NCBI RefSeq assembly: GCF_024734385.1
Contig: NZ_JANHAP010000004.1
Location: 212,617-276,616, forward strand
DNA: 64,000 nt
Direction: 5' to 3'
Source: Dasania sp. GY-MA-18
GTDB lineage: Bacteria > Pseudomonadota > Gammaproteobacteria > Pseudomonadales > Dasaniaceae
Shown: positions 1 through 8,158 of the stretch, in pieces
How positions within the stretch are numbered: the first letter of the stretch is position 1
Layout of the letters: every line of letters starts with the position of its first letter
Notes under the pieces: generated by a model
The model's database searches: none
The model's input: the letters and a program-made list of their open reading frames with translations, nothing else
What the model was told of the DNA's origin: nothing
Translations under genes and position numbers: made by a program

Positions 1-93
1 GGTTTTTTACATCAAGCCGTAGCCGCCCGCTGCGAGCGCGTTATTTTTACCGCCGCCGGTTTACCCTTAGTAATGAAAGGCCCAGCACTCTAA
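1..93 (+). CDS. cobU: Cobinamide kinase/cobinamide-phosphate guanylyltransferase, C-terminal fragment
   Basis: Frame 1 is open from the first base of the window to a TAA at 91-93 and gives 31 residues ending in AAGLPLVMKGPAL. This resembles the usual CobU/CobP C-terminus, in which a short VAGLPL-type strand closes the protein. CobU phosphorylates adenosylcobinamide and then transfers GMP to it. The gene is cut by the window edge, so the P-loop part is not visible. It lies 25 bp before cobT, in the order expected of a nucleotide-loop assembly operon (cobU-cobT-cobC-cobS). The call rests on a short tail plus context. Confidence 0.72.
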   Translation, partial: GFLHQAVAARCERVIFTAAGLPLVMKGPAL

Positions 94-118
94 CGGCAAC
101 TCAAGCCTAGGAATAAAA

Positions 119-1153
119 ATGGATTGGTTTTTACAGCAAGCAAAAGTTCCCTCGGATATACATCGCGCTGCCGCAACTCAGCACCAAAGCCAACTCACTA
201 AACCGGCGGGCTCACTAGGGCAATTGGAAACCTTGGCCATTACCCTAGCCAGCCTGCAAGGTAGCCACCACCCACAATTAAAAAATATACATATACATAT
301 TTTTGCCGCCGATCACGGCATAGCGGCTGAAAATGTCTCGGCCTTTCCGCAGGCGGTGACCGCACAAATGGTGCAAAACTTTTCCAGCGGTGGCGCTGCT
401 ATTGCTGTTATCGCACAAACACTGAACGCCGATTTAGCCATTAGTAATGTAGGCACAGTACAAGCGCTACCCGAATTGCCCAAAGTATTGGACCAGCGCA
501 TAGCCGCAGGCACCGCCAACTTTGCGCACGGCCCCGCCATGCAATCAGCGCAATTATTAGCGGCACTGGAAGTGGGCAGAAACAGCGTAAGCCGCCAGCA
601 AGACCTGTGGCTGGGTGGTGAAATGGGCATAGCCAACACCAGCTCGGCCACCGCTTTGGCCTGCGCGCTATTACAAGTTAATGCCCAGCAATTAGTGGGG
701 CCGGGCACCGGCATAGACGCAGCAGCGCAACAACATAAGGCACAAGTGATTAATGCCGCCTTAGCTCTGCATAAAGCCAACAGCAACAGCCCCTTAAATA
801 ATTTACAAAACTTAGGCGGCTTAGAAATTGCCGCCTTAGTGGGCGGCTATATACGCGCCGCGCAACTAGGCGTGCCTGCTTTGGTAGACGGCTTTATCTG
901 CACCGTAGCCGCCGCCTATGCCATAGCGATTAATCCCAGTGTTAAGCCTTGGCTGCTACTCAGCCATCAATCAGCGGAACCCGGCCAGCAAGCTTTATTT
1001 GAAGGCTTTGCCTACCCGCCCCTAATCAATATGGGCATGCGTTTAGGTGAAGGCAGCGGCGCGGCAGTGTGCCTGCCCCTGCTAAAACTGGCCTGTGACT
1101 TACACAATAATATGGCCACCTTTGCCGACGCTGGCGTGGCCAATAAAGACTAG
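119..1153 (+). CDS. cobT: Nicotinate-nucleotide--dimethylbenzimidazole phosphoribosyltransferase
   Basis: CobT activates the lower ligand of cobalamin: it moves the phosphoribosyl group of nicotinate mononucleotide onto 5,6-dimethylbenzimidazole to give alpha-ribazole phosphate. The 344-residue protein is of normal family length. The C-terminal signature GMRLGEGSGA is present near residue 306, with the expected catalytic glutamate at about 311. Glycine-rich nucleotide-binding stretches (FAADHGIAAE near 62, GEMGIANTSSA near 166) also fit the family. The ATG has an AGGA about seven bases upstream. The gene is followed after 2 bp by cobC, so the two are surely co-transcribed. bluB, which makes the benzimidazole, is in the same locus. 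Confidence 0.96.
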   Translation: MDWFLQQAKVPSDIHRAAATQHQSQLTKPAGSLGQLETLAITLASLQGSHHPQLKNIHIHIFAADHGIAAENVSAFPQAVTAQMVQNFSSGGAAIAVIAQTLNADLAISNVGTVQALPELPKVLDQRIAAGTANFAHGPAMQSAQLLAALEVGRNSVSRQQDLWLGGEMGIANTSSATALACALLQVNAQQLVGPGTGIDAAAQQHKAQVINAALALHKANSNSPLNNLQNLGGLEIAALVGGYIRAAQLGVPALVDGFICTVAAAYAIAINPSVKPWLLLSHQSAEPGQQALFEGFAYPPLINMGMRLGEGSGAAVCLPLLKLACDLHNNMATFADAGVANKD

Positions 1154-1155
1154 CC

Positions 1156-1797
1156 ATGACCCAAACTTGCGTCACCACTATAGATTTATTGCGTCACGGC
1201 GAGTGTGAGGGCGGCTTGATTTTTCGCGGCCATACCGACTCGCCTTTAAGCGACTTAGGCTGGCAGCAAATGCAGCAGGCCATAGCGGCCTACCCCCAGC
1301 CAGCAACACACTGGCAACAGATTATTAGCTCACCCTTACAGCGTTGCAGCGCCTTTGCCCTACAGCTTAGCCAAAACCATAACGCCGCTTTATTACTAAA
1401 GCCGGGCTTGCAAGAAATCAGTTTTGGCGACTGGGACGGCTGTTTAACCGAGCAAGTACAGCAACAACAGCCCACAGCCGTGAGCAACTTTTGGCAAAAC
1501 CCCGCTAAACATACCCCACCCAATGGCGAGCCATTAACCGCCTTTCAACAACGGGTAGTGCATAGCTGGCAGAAATTAGTGGAACAACATCGCGGTGAGC
1601 ATAGCTTAGTGGTTAGCCACGGCGGGGTGATACGTATAATCCTGGCGCATATCTTACAAATGCCGCTGCGGCCGCTGTCGTATTTGTCGGTGCCCCATGC
1701 CTGCCTTAGCCAGATAAAAATTTTTCAGCAAGCGGGCTCGCCCGACTGGCCGCAATTAATTTTTCATCAACCGCTTGCTCAACAACATAATAGTTGA
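1156..1797 (+). CDS. cobC: Alpha-ribazole phosphatase (histidine phosphatase family)
   Basis: The protein has the histidine phosphatase signature LLRHGE near residues 11-16, with the phospho-accepting histidine at 14. The second active-site histidine is in LVVSHGGVIRI near residue 150. FRGHTDSPLSDLG after the first motif is typical of phosphoglycerate-mutase-like phosphatases. In this operon the likely substrate is alpha-ribazole 5'-phosphate (or adenosylcobalamin 5'-phosphate), removed as the last dephosphorylation of cobalamin assembly. The gene starts 2 bp after cobT, and its stop overlaps the TTG proposed for cobS. Function is from family plus context, since sequence alone cannot separate this from related sugar phosphatases. 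Confidence 0.9.
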   Translation: MTQTCVTTIDLLRHGECEGGLIFRGHTDSPLSDLGWQQMQQAIAAYPQPATHWQQIISSPLQRCSAFALQLSQNHNAALLLKPGLQEISFGDWDGCLTEQVQQQQPTAVSNFWQNPAKHTPPNGEPLTAFQQRVVHSWQKLVEQHRGEHSLVVSHGGVIRIILAHILQMPLRPLSYLSVPHACLSQIKIFQQAGSPDWPQLIFHQPLAQQHNS

Positions 1798-2552
1798 AAA
1801 ACCCCATGCCTAAATTATCACTGCGCCCACTAATTACCGCCTTTATGTTTTTAACCCGGCTACCCATGCCGGTGTTAAAAGATTTTCAGCCGCAGGATTC
1901 TGGCCGTGCCTTAGCCTATTTTCCGGTAGTGGGTTTAGCCATAGGCTTGCTGATGCTATTAATCGCGCAGCTTATCCCTATGCCGCCCCTAGTATTAGCG
2001 GCGGTGCTGTTAACGTTTTGGGTTTTTATTACTGGTGGTTTGCATATAGATGGCTTGGCCGACAGCGCCGATGGTTGGCTGGGTGGCACCGGCGACAAAG
2101 AGCGCAGCCTGGAAATCATGAAAGACCCACGCTGCGGCAGTGCCGCGCTAATGGCGGTAGGCTGCCTACTCATCATTAAATTTTCCGCCCTAGCCAGTTT
2201 GCTAGAGCAAGGCCAGCTTGTCGCACTACTACTGGCACCACTGATAGGCCGCTGCGTGCCGTTGATTTTATTTTTAACTACACCCTATGTACGCAAAGAT
2301 GGCCTAGCGCAGCACTTTATTACTTACTCTTCAAAACCAGCTATCGCTGCGGTGCTGCTTGCTATGTTATTACTGTGCTTTATTAGTTTAAGCCTAACTA
2401 CGGCGCTGATTGTGTTAAGCAGCTGCGCTATTGTTTTGCTAGGTTTACGCTATTTAATGATGGATAGACTGCAGGGCAATACCGGCGACACCACCGGTGC
2501 CGCGGTAGAAATTATTGAAGCCACCGTACTAATGGCCTTGTGTATTAGTTAA
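1794..2552 (+). CDS. cobS: Adenosylcobinamide-GDP ribazoletransferase (cobalamin synthase)
   Basis: CobS is the membrane enzyme that joins adenosylcobinamide-GDP to alpha-ribazole (phosphate), completing cobalamin. The acidic signature DGLADSADGWLGG near residues 83-95 and KDPRCGSAAL near 107 match the CobS family. The rest is a series of hydrophobic membrane segments. Length (252) is normal. The longest frame starts at a TTG overlapping the cobC stop; an ATG at 1806 four codons later is an equally possible start. The 3' end overlaps the convergent universal stress gene by 8 bp, leaving no room for a separate terminator. Confidence 0.94.
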   Translation: MKNPMPKLSLRPLITAFMFLTRLPMPVLKDFQPQDSGRALAYFPVVGLAIGLLMLLIAQLIPMPPLVLAAVLLTFWVFITGGLHIDGLADSADGWLGGTGDKERSLEIMKDPRCGSAALMAVGCLLIIKFSALASLLEQGQLVALLLAPLIGRCVPLILFLTTPYVRKDGLAQHFITYSSKPAIAAVLLAMLLLCFISLSLTTALIVLSSCAIVLLGLRYLMMDRLQGNTGDTTGAAVEIIEATVLMALCIS

Positions 2553-3429
2553 TTGTGAGCACATCTTGAAACTGTAGATTATTCAACACTCGCTCTGAGG
2601 TATGGCCACGTATACTGTCCATCACCCCTTTTCTGGCCATAGTGCCTATCACCACAACATCGGCCGCTATGGCGGCAGCAGTCTCGGCGATAACTGATTC
2701 AGGCGAGCCTTTTTTGACATGCACATTGGCGGTATCCACACCGGCCTCACGCACTAGCTCACCTCTATCGGGATAATGCATGGAGTCTTGATAGGCATTA
2801 ACCACATGAAACTCTGCTTTATATTGCTTAGCCATTTGTTTACCTACGGCCAGTATGCGACGGTTTAAAATTTTATGCTGTTCATCTGTAGCTTGCATAT
2901 TTACGGCTGCCAATATACTTTCGCGCCTGCCCGAAGCGCCGCCGCGCACTAGCATTACGGGCCGCTTAGCCTGTCGCAATAACTGCCATTTAGAGTCTGC
3001 TAAAAAAATATTGCGCGACACATTGCTGTGATCCGTCATTACAATTAAATCAGCCTTAATACGTTTGGCGGCATCTAACATACCCTGTTGCCATTGCTCA
3101 GCCCAGTACAATTCCGTTTCGCAGTGTAGGCCTTGCGCCTCCACCGATTGCACTAGTTTATTTAACGAGGCTAAGGAGGGGTAAATATTGTCATTAGCCG
3201 GATTAATTTTGCTGGCATTAACATCTACCGCAATAAATAAATGCAGGCGTGGTTTTTTATTGCGCAGGCTAGCATTGACTATCACCCGCTCTAACGCAGG
3301 GTGAAAATTTCGGCTGGGGTCAACCGCCACTAATATCACTTCACTTACTTTTACGGCGGTATTTATCACTGCGCTAGCCATAGGGGCATTGTCTATCACT
3401 GTAGTATCCATAACTTTTCCATCCATCAC
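2545..3429 (-). CDS. Tandem universal stress protein (UspE-like)
   Basis: The 294 residues contain two UspA-type domains, about 28-155 and 165-294. Each begins with a hydrophobic strand (VSEVILVAVDPS; SILAAVNMQ) and ends with a strand followed by a nucleotide-loop region (ADLIVMTDHSNVSRN; ADVVVIGTMARKGVMDSIRGHTSERVL). Only the second keeps a recognisable G-x-x-x-x-x-G...GHTSE loop. Tandem UspE-like proteins are cytoplasmic stress factors of mostly unknown biochemical role. The gene is convergent with cobS and lies between the two arms of the cobalamin locus without an evident link to it. Several ATGs at the N-terminus leave the start uncertain by a few codons. Confidence 0.85.
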   Translation of the reverse strand: MMDGKVMDTTVIDNAPMASAVINTAVKVSEVILVAVDPSRNFHPALERVIVNASLRNKKPRLHLFIAVDVNASKINPANDNIYPSLASLNKLVQSVEAQGLHCETELYWAEQWQQGMLDAAKRIKADLIVMTDHSNVSRNIFLADSKWQLLRQAKRPVMLVRGGASGRRESILAAVNMQATDEQHKILNRRILAVGKQMAKQYKAEFHVVNAYQDSMHYPDRGELVREAGVDTANVHVKKGSPESVIAETAAAIAADVVVIGTMARKGVMDSIRGHTSERVLNNLQFQDVLTIN

Positions 3430-3520
3430 TGCTTAGGTTCATAGGCAAAGCTTTTAGTAAGCCTGCCAATTAATTTCTGCAGTGATAATAAGAAAGTTTT
3501 ATGTCAGTTTTATGAATACA

Positions 3521-4840
3521 CTAGCCAACGGGCTTAAATAAGCGCGCAATCGCCGTGGGGTTAGAGGGGAAAAATAAATGCAGGTAACTGGCAGTTAAAC
3601 TGCCCTCTCTATAAATCGCCTCACCCGGTGCTGGGTGGTTAGCACGGCGGCCAAAGCTCATAGCCTCAGGGGTGCCCTGGCTGGCCGAACGATGATGCGC
3701 GTGGCCGCGCAACTCACCTTCTGGCAAAGCGGCCGTTTGCATACCCTGGCAACCGCCTCTTGCTTTCATTACGCCCTGCCCTGCCAACAAACCCGCCATG
3801 TTATAGCTTTCGCCCGCCAAGGTTTGTAAAGACTGCAACACATACAGCAGGCCACCGCATTCGGCTAAGATAGGTTTATGCTGGCGGTGAAAATCATTAA
3901 CAGACTGCAATAAGCTATGATTATCCGCTAAAGTTTGCGCGTGCAACTCGGGATAGCCGCCGGGCAACCACAGCGCATCAGCGGCAGGTATGACGCTATC
4001 ACTCAGCGGCGAGAAATAACGCAACTCAGCACCCATATCGATGAGCAACTGTATATTGGCTTGGTAGATAAAACTAAACGCCACATCTTTTGCTACTGCT
4101 ATGCGCAGGTTTTTAAGTAAGGCTGGTAACGGTGCTAGTGGCTGCTCAAAAAAAGTAACCGGCGCTAAGCCCGCAATAAAATCTGCTATGCCTGTTGCGA
4201 CTAACACATCGGCGCCAGCCTCTAATAAGCCTTCAAGCTCGGTGTTTATTTCCTGCGCCTGCACTAAGCCCAAATGCCTTTCCGGTAGTTTTATCTGCTC
4301 GCTGTTAGCCAGGCAAGCCACTAAAGGTAAGTCATTCGGCAAGGTTTGCTCAATTAATTCTCTGTGGCGGTTAGAGGCACAGTGATTGGCCATTAAGCCC
4401 ACTACCTGTACATCGTCGCGGTAATTGGCCAAGCCCATAGCCAGCACCGCAGCGGTTTGTGCTTTGGCTTTAACATCCATTACTATCACCATGGGTATAT
4501 TAAAGCGTGCTGCCAAATCGGCACTGCTGGGCTGGCCATCAAACATGCCCATGGCCCCTTCAATAATAATTAAATCGGCAGTTTGTGCTGCCAAAAATAA
4601 TTGCTGCTGACACCAGTCCTCCCCCGCCATCCACATATCCAGTTGTACTACCGGTTGCCTTGAGGCTAGCTGTAATATTTGTGGATCTAGATAATCGGGG
4701 CCGGTTTTAAATACGCGTACTCTTTTGCCTTGGCGGCTTAATAAACGTGCCAAGGCTGCAGTGATAGTCGTCTTACCCTCGCCCGAAGCGGGTGCGGTAA
4801 TAAACAGGGCGGGGCATAGTGCACTTGCTGGCGATAACAT
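3521..4840 (-). CDS. cobB: Cobyrinate a,c-diamide synthase
   Basis: CobB/CbiA amidates the a and c carboxylates of cobyrinate (or hydrogenobyrinate) using glutamine and ATP. The N-terminal dethiobiotin-synthetase-like domain has the P-loop variant APASGEGKTT at about residues 16-25. The C-terminal class I glutaminase domain has the nucleophile elbow in LAECGGLLYV. I place the start at the ATG at 4840, 7 bp after the cobO stop, giving 439 residues, normal for the family. A longer reading upstream only runs antisense-like residues through the end of cobO. It is the last gene of the minus-strand cobalamin operon. Confidence 0.93.
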   Translation of the reverse strand: MLSPASALCPALFITAPASGEGKTTITAALARLLSRQGKRVRVFKTGPDYLDPQILQLASRQPVVQLDMWMAGEDWCQQQLFLAAQTADLIIIEGAMGMFDGQPSSADLAARFNIPMVIVMDVKAKAQTAAVLAMGLANYRDDVQVVGLMANHCASNRHRELIEQTLPNDLPLVACLANSEQIKLPERHLGLVQAQEINTELEGLLEAGADVLVATGIADFIAGLAPVTFFEQPLAPLPALLKNLRIAVAKDVAFSFIYQANIQLLIDMGAELRYFSPLSDSVIPAADALWLPGGYPELHAQTLADNHSLLQSVNDFHRQHKPILAECGGLLYVLQSLQTLAGESYNMAGLLAGQGVMKARGGCQGMQTAALPEGELRGHAHHRSASQGTPEAMSFGRRANHPAPGEAIYREGSLTASYLHLFFPSNPTAIARLFKPVG

Positions 4841-4847
4841 AAGGGCT

Positions 4848-5456
4848 TTAGTAATCCACACCCTGACGCGCTTTGATACCTGCCTTGAAAGCGTGTTTGA
4901 TTTCTTTAACTTCCGATACGGTATCCATTGCCTCTTGCAATTTAGCACCGCCACCGCGGCCACTTACTACCACGCTCTGTTCTACCGGGCGGTTTTTAAT
5001 GGCGTTAATCACCATATCCTCGTCCAAGTATTTATAGGCGATCATATAGGTAAGCTCATCTAACACCACTAAATCGTAGCTGGGGTCTTTTAACATGGGC
5101 TCTACTACCGCCCAGGTTTTTTCTGCAGCTTCTATATCGGCGGTTCTGTCTTGGGTATTCCAAGTAAAGCCGGTGCCCATTTGGTAAAAATCCACTTGCG
5201 GGCAGTGTTCTTTTAAATACATTTCTTCGCCGGACAGCTGCTGGCCTTTGATAAATTGCACCACACCAATTTTATGGCCATAACCCAGGGCGCGCATAAT
5301 CATGCCAAAAGAGGAGCTGGATTTACCCTTGCCATTACCGGTTAATAAAATGGCAACACCACGCTCTGTAGAGGCCTGCTCTATACGGGCATCGACTTTT
5401 TCTTTTTGCTTTTCCATAGAGGCTTTGTGTTTTTGGTTTTTCTTGTCGTCACTCAT
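4848..5456 (-). CDS. cobO: Cob(I)yrinic acid a,c-diamide adenosyltransferase (CobA/CobO type)
   Basis: CobO attaches the 5'-deoxyadenosyl group from ATP to the cobalt of corrinoids. The characteristic P-loop GNGKGKSSS is at about residues 40-48 after a charged, lysine-rich N-terminus. FIKG, VVLDELTYM and SGRGG further on match the family. The ATG at 5456 is chosen because AGGAGA stands 6-11 bases upstream, giving 202 residues, the usual length. A longer frame to 5504 would translate part of the palindromic repeat and is rejected. The gene is separated from cobQ by the GIY-YIG insertion, which may have broken or weakened operon continuity. Confidence 0.94.
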   Translation of the reverse strand: MSDDKKNQKHKASMEKQKEKVDARIEQASTERGVAILLTGNGKGKSSSSFGMIMRALGYGHKIGVVQFIKGQQLSGEEMYLKEHCPQVDFYQMGTGFTWNTQDRTADIEAAEKTWAVVEPMLKDPSYDLVVLDELTYMIAYKYLDEDMVINAIKNRPVEQSVVVSGRGGGAKLQEAMDTVSEVKEIKHAFKAGIKARQGVDY

Positions 5457-5479
5457 ATTTTTCTCCTGTTGTACTGTTA

Positions 5480-5504
5480 TGGATACCGGCGTGCCCCAGG
5501 GCAC
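5480..5504. repeat. Left flanking half-palindrome of the GIY-YIG element
   Basis: A TGGATACCGGC copy of the inner arm is followed by GTGCCC-CA-GGGCAC, a 6-bp perfect hairpin. It resembles a decayed right half (TGGAT...ATGAC) of a neighbouring element. It lies 24 bp upstream of the cobO start, so it is in the cobO leader. Confidence 0.55.
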
Positions 5505-5549
5505 CCTCTCTTTCTGTGCAATTCACCTTGCACCCCAGTGTGGCATGCT

Positions 5550-5937
5550 GTCATGCCGGGCCACGACCCGGCATCCACCATCACTCTATAATTTCATACC
5601 AAAGATCATTCCACTCTGGATTATTTTTTTCTATTAACTCTATCTTCCAACTGCGACGCCAATTCTTTAATTGTTTCTCTCTAGCTATCGCAGCGGTAAT
5701 GCAATCCGTCAGTTCAAAATACACCAGCTTATGCACTTGGTATTTTTTAGTAAAGCCATCCGCCTCATTATTGCGGTGTTGCAAAATGCGCTGTATTAAG
5801 TGACCGGTTACACCTATATATAAAGTACCATTCCTTTTGCTGGCCAGTATGTAAACTGCTGCTTGCTTAGCCATCCTTGGCTCCTTGCTATTTCTATTCA
5901 TGTGCTCTGTATGGATACCGGCATACGCCGGTATGAC
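5550..5937 (-). mobile_element. 388-bp palindrome-bounded element carrying a GIY-YIG gene
   Basis: The element starts GTCATGCCGG and ends CCGGTATGAC, so its ends are inverted copies of each other (9 of 10 bases). The left end is the hairpin ATGCCGGG-CCACGA-CCCGGCAT followed by CCA. The right end is TGG followed by ATACCGGC-ATAC-GCCGGTAT and GAC. The only gene between ATCCA and TGGAT is the small GIY-YIG nuclease. The short elements at 54, 56 and 61 kb have exactly the same end and inner motifs but only about 20-25 bp between them. I therefore read this as a full-length copy. No target-site duplication was established. That the nuclease moves the element is inference. Confidence 0.6.
5581..5874 (-). 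CDS. Small GIY-YIG endonuclease
   Basis: The 97-residue protein begins MAKQAAVYILASKRNGTLYIGVT. The VYIL and LYIGVT strands are the GIY and YIG motifs, followed by the conserved arginine in LIQRILQH and a glutamate/lysine helix (AIAREKQLKNWRR) as in stand-alone URI/YhbQ-like nucleases. The start at 5874 is preceded by AGGAG at good spacing; an upstream ATG adds nine poorly fitting residues. The family cuts DNA with a single metal-dependent domain. The gene lies inside the cobalamin operon, between cobQ and cobO, in the same direction, and is bounded on both sides by palindromes. A role in spreading those palindromes is plausible but unproven. Confidence 0.9.
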   Translation of the reverse strand: MAKQAAVYILASKRNGTLYIGVTGHLIQRILQHRNNEADGFTKKYQVHKLVYFELTDCITAAIAREKQLKNWRRSWKIELIEKNNPEWNDLWYEIIE

Positions 5938-5948
5938 GTAGCGTCAGT

Positions 5949-5976
5949 GTCATGCCGGGCCACGACCCGGCATCCA
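5949..5976. repeat. Right flanking palindrome of the GIY-YIG element
   Basis: GTCATGCCGGG-CCACGA-CCCGGCATCCA is an exact copy of the left end of the 388-bp element (5550-5577), repeated 11 bp beyond its right end. It looks like the left half of another element whose right half is missing. Confidence 0.8.
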
Positions 5977-5986
5977 TTCCTTTTCT

Positions 5987-6014
5987 AGAGACTAACCACT
6001 AGCAACTAGAGACT
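5987..6014 (-). repeat. Degenerate heptamer array overlapping the cobQ stop
   Basis: Four heptamers lie in phase on the minus strand: AGTCTCT, AGTTGCT, AGTGGTT, AGTCTCT. The first supplies the final codons and the TAG stop of cobQ. See the heptamer findings. Confidence 0.75.
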
Positions 6015-7475
6015 GTATCCCAAGCCCTTATACAACTTATCCCAATCCATACTCTCATCTACCGCATCGGCTAAGCGATTTATTTCTCGCTCTTTTAAGG
6101 CGGCATAATCAAACTGTTCAACCTGCGCTAAACCCGCCCATTGCAATAAATCCTGCAGTGCAGCCTCGCTATCAAACAGGCCATGTAAATAAGTGCCCAG
6201 CACTTGTTCAGTGCGCACGCCCTCGGGGCGGCCATTTATGCTTAGCATGGGTTCACCGGTCAGCTTGCTAACCCCTGCATGAATTTCGTAACCCTGCACT
6301 TGGGCACCGGTCCATAGTTTCGCCTGCACATTCACCAACTGTTTTTCAGGGTATAAGCGAGTGCTAACAGCTAAATAATCAAAGCCCTGCACTGAATCTA
6401 TATTGCCTTCTATACCGTCGGGGTCTTCTATGGTTTTACCCAGCATTTGAAAACCGCCGCATATGCCTATGACCTTGCCACCGTAGCGCAGGTGTTTTTG
6501 TAAGGCCTGCTCCCAGCCGTTATCCCGCAGCCATTGCAAATCGGCGCATACGCTTTTTGAACCGGGCAGCACAATTAAATCGGCAGCGGGTATGTTTTGA
6601 TTCGGCCCTATAAACTCAAATTCAACCTGCGGGTGCAAGCGCAGGGCGTCAAAGTCGGTGTGATTACTAATACGTGGCAGGGCGGGTACGATGACCTTAA
6701 TGCTATTGTCTAACTCGGCTGGCATATTGGCCGTAAGCGCATCTTCGGCCTCTAAATGAAAACCCTGCAGGTAAGGCACCACCGCCAACACCGGCTTGCC
6801 GGTGCGCTGCTCTAACCAATCCAAGCCCGATTGTAATAAAGCGATATCGCCGCGAAAGCGATTAATCACAAAGCCCACCACGCGCTGCTGTTCGGACTCG
6901 CTTAATAATTCCAAAGTGCCTACTAGGTGAGCAAACACACCGCCTTTATCGATATCGGCAATAATAATAACGGGGCAATCTACCGCTTCGGCAAAACCCA
7001 TATTGGCTATATCTCTATCGCGCAAATTTATTTCGGCGGGGCTGCCGGCACCTTCAACCACTATCAACTCATACGCTTTACTGAGGCGCAGATGCGATTC
7101 TAATACTGCCGCCATCGCCGTAGTTTTATAGTGATGATATTGCTGGGCCTGCATTTGTGATATGGCTTTGCCGTGGATAATGACTTGCGCGCCTATATCG
7201 GTAGTGGGTTTTAATAATACCGGGTTCAAGTCGGTATGGGGTGCCACCCCTGCCGCCTGCGCCTGCACCGCTTGCGCGCGGCCTATTTCGCCACCATCTT
7301 CGGTAACGGCAGAATTTAAGGCCATGTTTTGCGGTTTAAAAGGCGCAACTTTTTTGCCGCGGCGTTTAAAAATACGGCATAGTGCTGCCACCATTACGCT
7401 CTTGCCAGCATCAGAGGTAGTACCTTGCACCATTAAAGTGTTGGCGGCCCTAAAAGACTTTTTAGTTGCGCTCAT
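6006..7475 (-). CDS. cobQ: Cobyric acid synthase (adenosylcobyrinate amidotransferase)
   Basis: CobQ/CbiP amidates carboxylates b, d, e and g of adenosylcobyrinate a,c-diamide. The N-terminal domain opens with [13 protein letters not shown], the family P-loop variant. [15 protein letters not shown] and VINRFRGD follow, and the C-terminal glutaminase domain has [11 protein letters not shown] around the nucleophile cysteine and GYEIHAG. I choose the ATG at 7475 (489 residues) because GGGGTG precedes it; an ATG at 7517 would lengthen the overlap with bluB. The last residues (YSL-stop) are written in the heptamer array AGTCTCTAG, so the C-terminus may have been changed by the repeat. Confidence 0.94.
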   Translation of the reverse strand: MSATKKSFRAANTLMVQGTTSDAGKSVMVAALCRIFKRRGKKVAPFKPQNMALNSAVTEDGGEIGRAQAVQAQAAGVAPHTDLNPVLLKPTTDIGAQVIIHGKAISQMQAQQYHHYKTTAMAAVLESHLRLSKAYELIVVEGAGSPAEINLRDRDIANMGFAEAVDCPVIIIADIDKGGVFAHLVGTLELLSESEQQRVVGFVINRFRGDIALLQSGLDWLEQRTGKPVLAVVPYLQGFHLEAEDALTANMPAELDNSIKVIVPALPRISNHTDFDALRLHPQVEFEFIGPNQNIPAADLIVLPGSKSVCADLQWLRDNGWEQALQKHLRYGGKVIGICGGFQMLGKTIEDPDGIEGNIDSVQGFDYLAVSTRLYPEKQLVNVQAKLWTGAQVQGYEIHAGVSKLTGEPMLSINGRPEGVRTEQVLGTYLHGLFDSEAALQDLLQWAGLAQVEQFDYAALKEREINRLADAVDESMDWDKLYKGLGYSL

Positions 7476-8157
7476 TGTCACCCCACTGCTGTTGCGCCTG
7501 CTGCGCTTTTTGCTCATCCCAACCGTTGTTCATAATATAGTGATTGAGATCGCCGCGCTGTGCCCACTGCTCTTGTTGCAACATGGGCTGCTGATAAAAC
7601 TCATCAACAGGACCTATGCATAAGATGGCTATGGCGGTGGCTTGCTCTGGTATTTGCAATAACTCGCTTACTTGCTGCGGCTCAAATAATGACACCCACC
7701 CCAAGCCTATGCCCTCGGCTCTGGCAGCCAGCCACATATTTTGTATAGCGCAGGCCGCCGAAGCCACATCCATTTCGGGTAGGGTTCTTCTGCCAAACAC
7801 ATGTTGCTCGCGTTTATCCATTAAGGTGACAACCACCACCTCGGAGCAATCTAATATGCCCTGCACTTTTAATTGTAAAAACGCCTGCTTCTTTTCACCT
7901 AATTGCTCAGCGGTGGTTAGGGTTTCCTGCTGTACTAGCTGATGCAATTGCTGACGCAGCTCTGGCTTTTGCACCCGTATAAAACGCCAGGGCTGCATAA
8001 AGCCCACACTGGGGGCCGCATGGGCCACGGTAAACAGGCGCTGCATTATGGCTTCGTCCATTGGTTGGCCATTAAAGTGGCGCATATCGCGGCGCTCAAA
8101 AATAGCTTTGTATACCGACTCGCGCATGGCCTCGGTAAAGGCTAAGGGCTGGCTCAT
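7462..8157 (-). CDS. bluB: 5,6-dimethylbenzimidazole synthase
   Basis: BluB converts reduced FMN and oxygen to 5,6-dimethylbenzimidazole, the lower ligand of cobalamin. It is a nitroreductase-fold protein. The N-terminal [15 protein letters not shown] and the [12 protein letters not shown] stretch near residue 48 are hallmarks that separate BluB from ordinary nitroreductases. Length (231) is normal. The gene overlaps cobQ by 14 bp and follows btuF after 1 bp. Its presence means the cell can make its own lower ligand aerobically for CobT. Confidence 0.93.
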   Translation of the reverse strand: MSQPLAFTEAMRESVYKAIFERRDMRHFNGQPMDEAIMQRLFTVAHAAPSVGFMQPWRFIRVQKPELRQQLHQLVQQETLTTAEQLGEKKQAFLQLKVQGILDCSEVVVVTLMDKREQHVFGRRTLPEMDVASAACAIQNMWLAARAEGIGLGWVSLFEPQQVSELLQIPEQATAIAILCIGPVDEFYQQPMLQQEQWAQRGDLNHYIMNNGWDEQKAQQAQQQWGDNERN

Positions 8158-8158
8158 C

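Noticed and set aside
4841..4963. Longer N-terminus of CobB
   Set aside because: It overlaps the end of cobO and has no family similarity; the P-loop is 16 residues after the ATG at 4840.
5457..5504. Longer N-terminus of CobO
   Set aside because: It reads through the palindromic repeat and ignores the AGGAGA site before the ATG at 5456.
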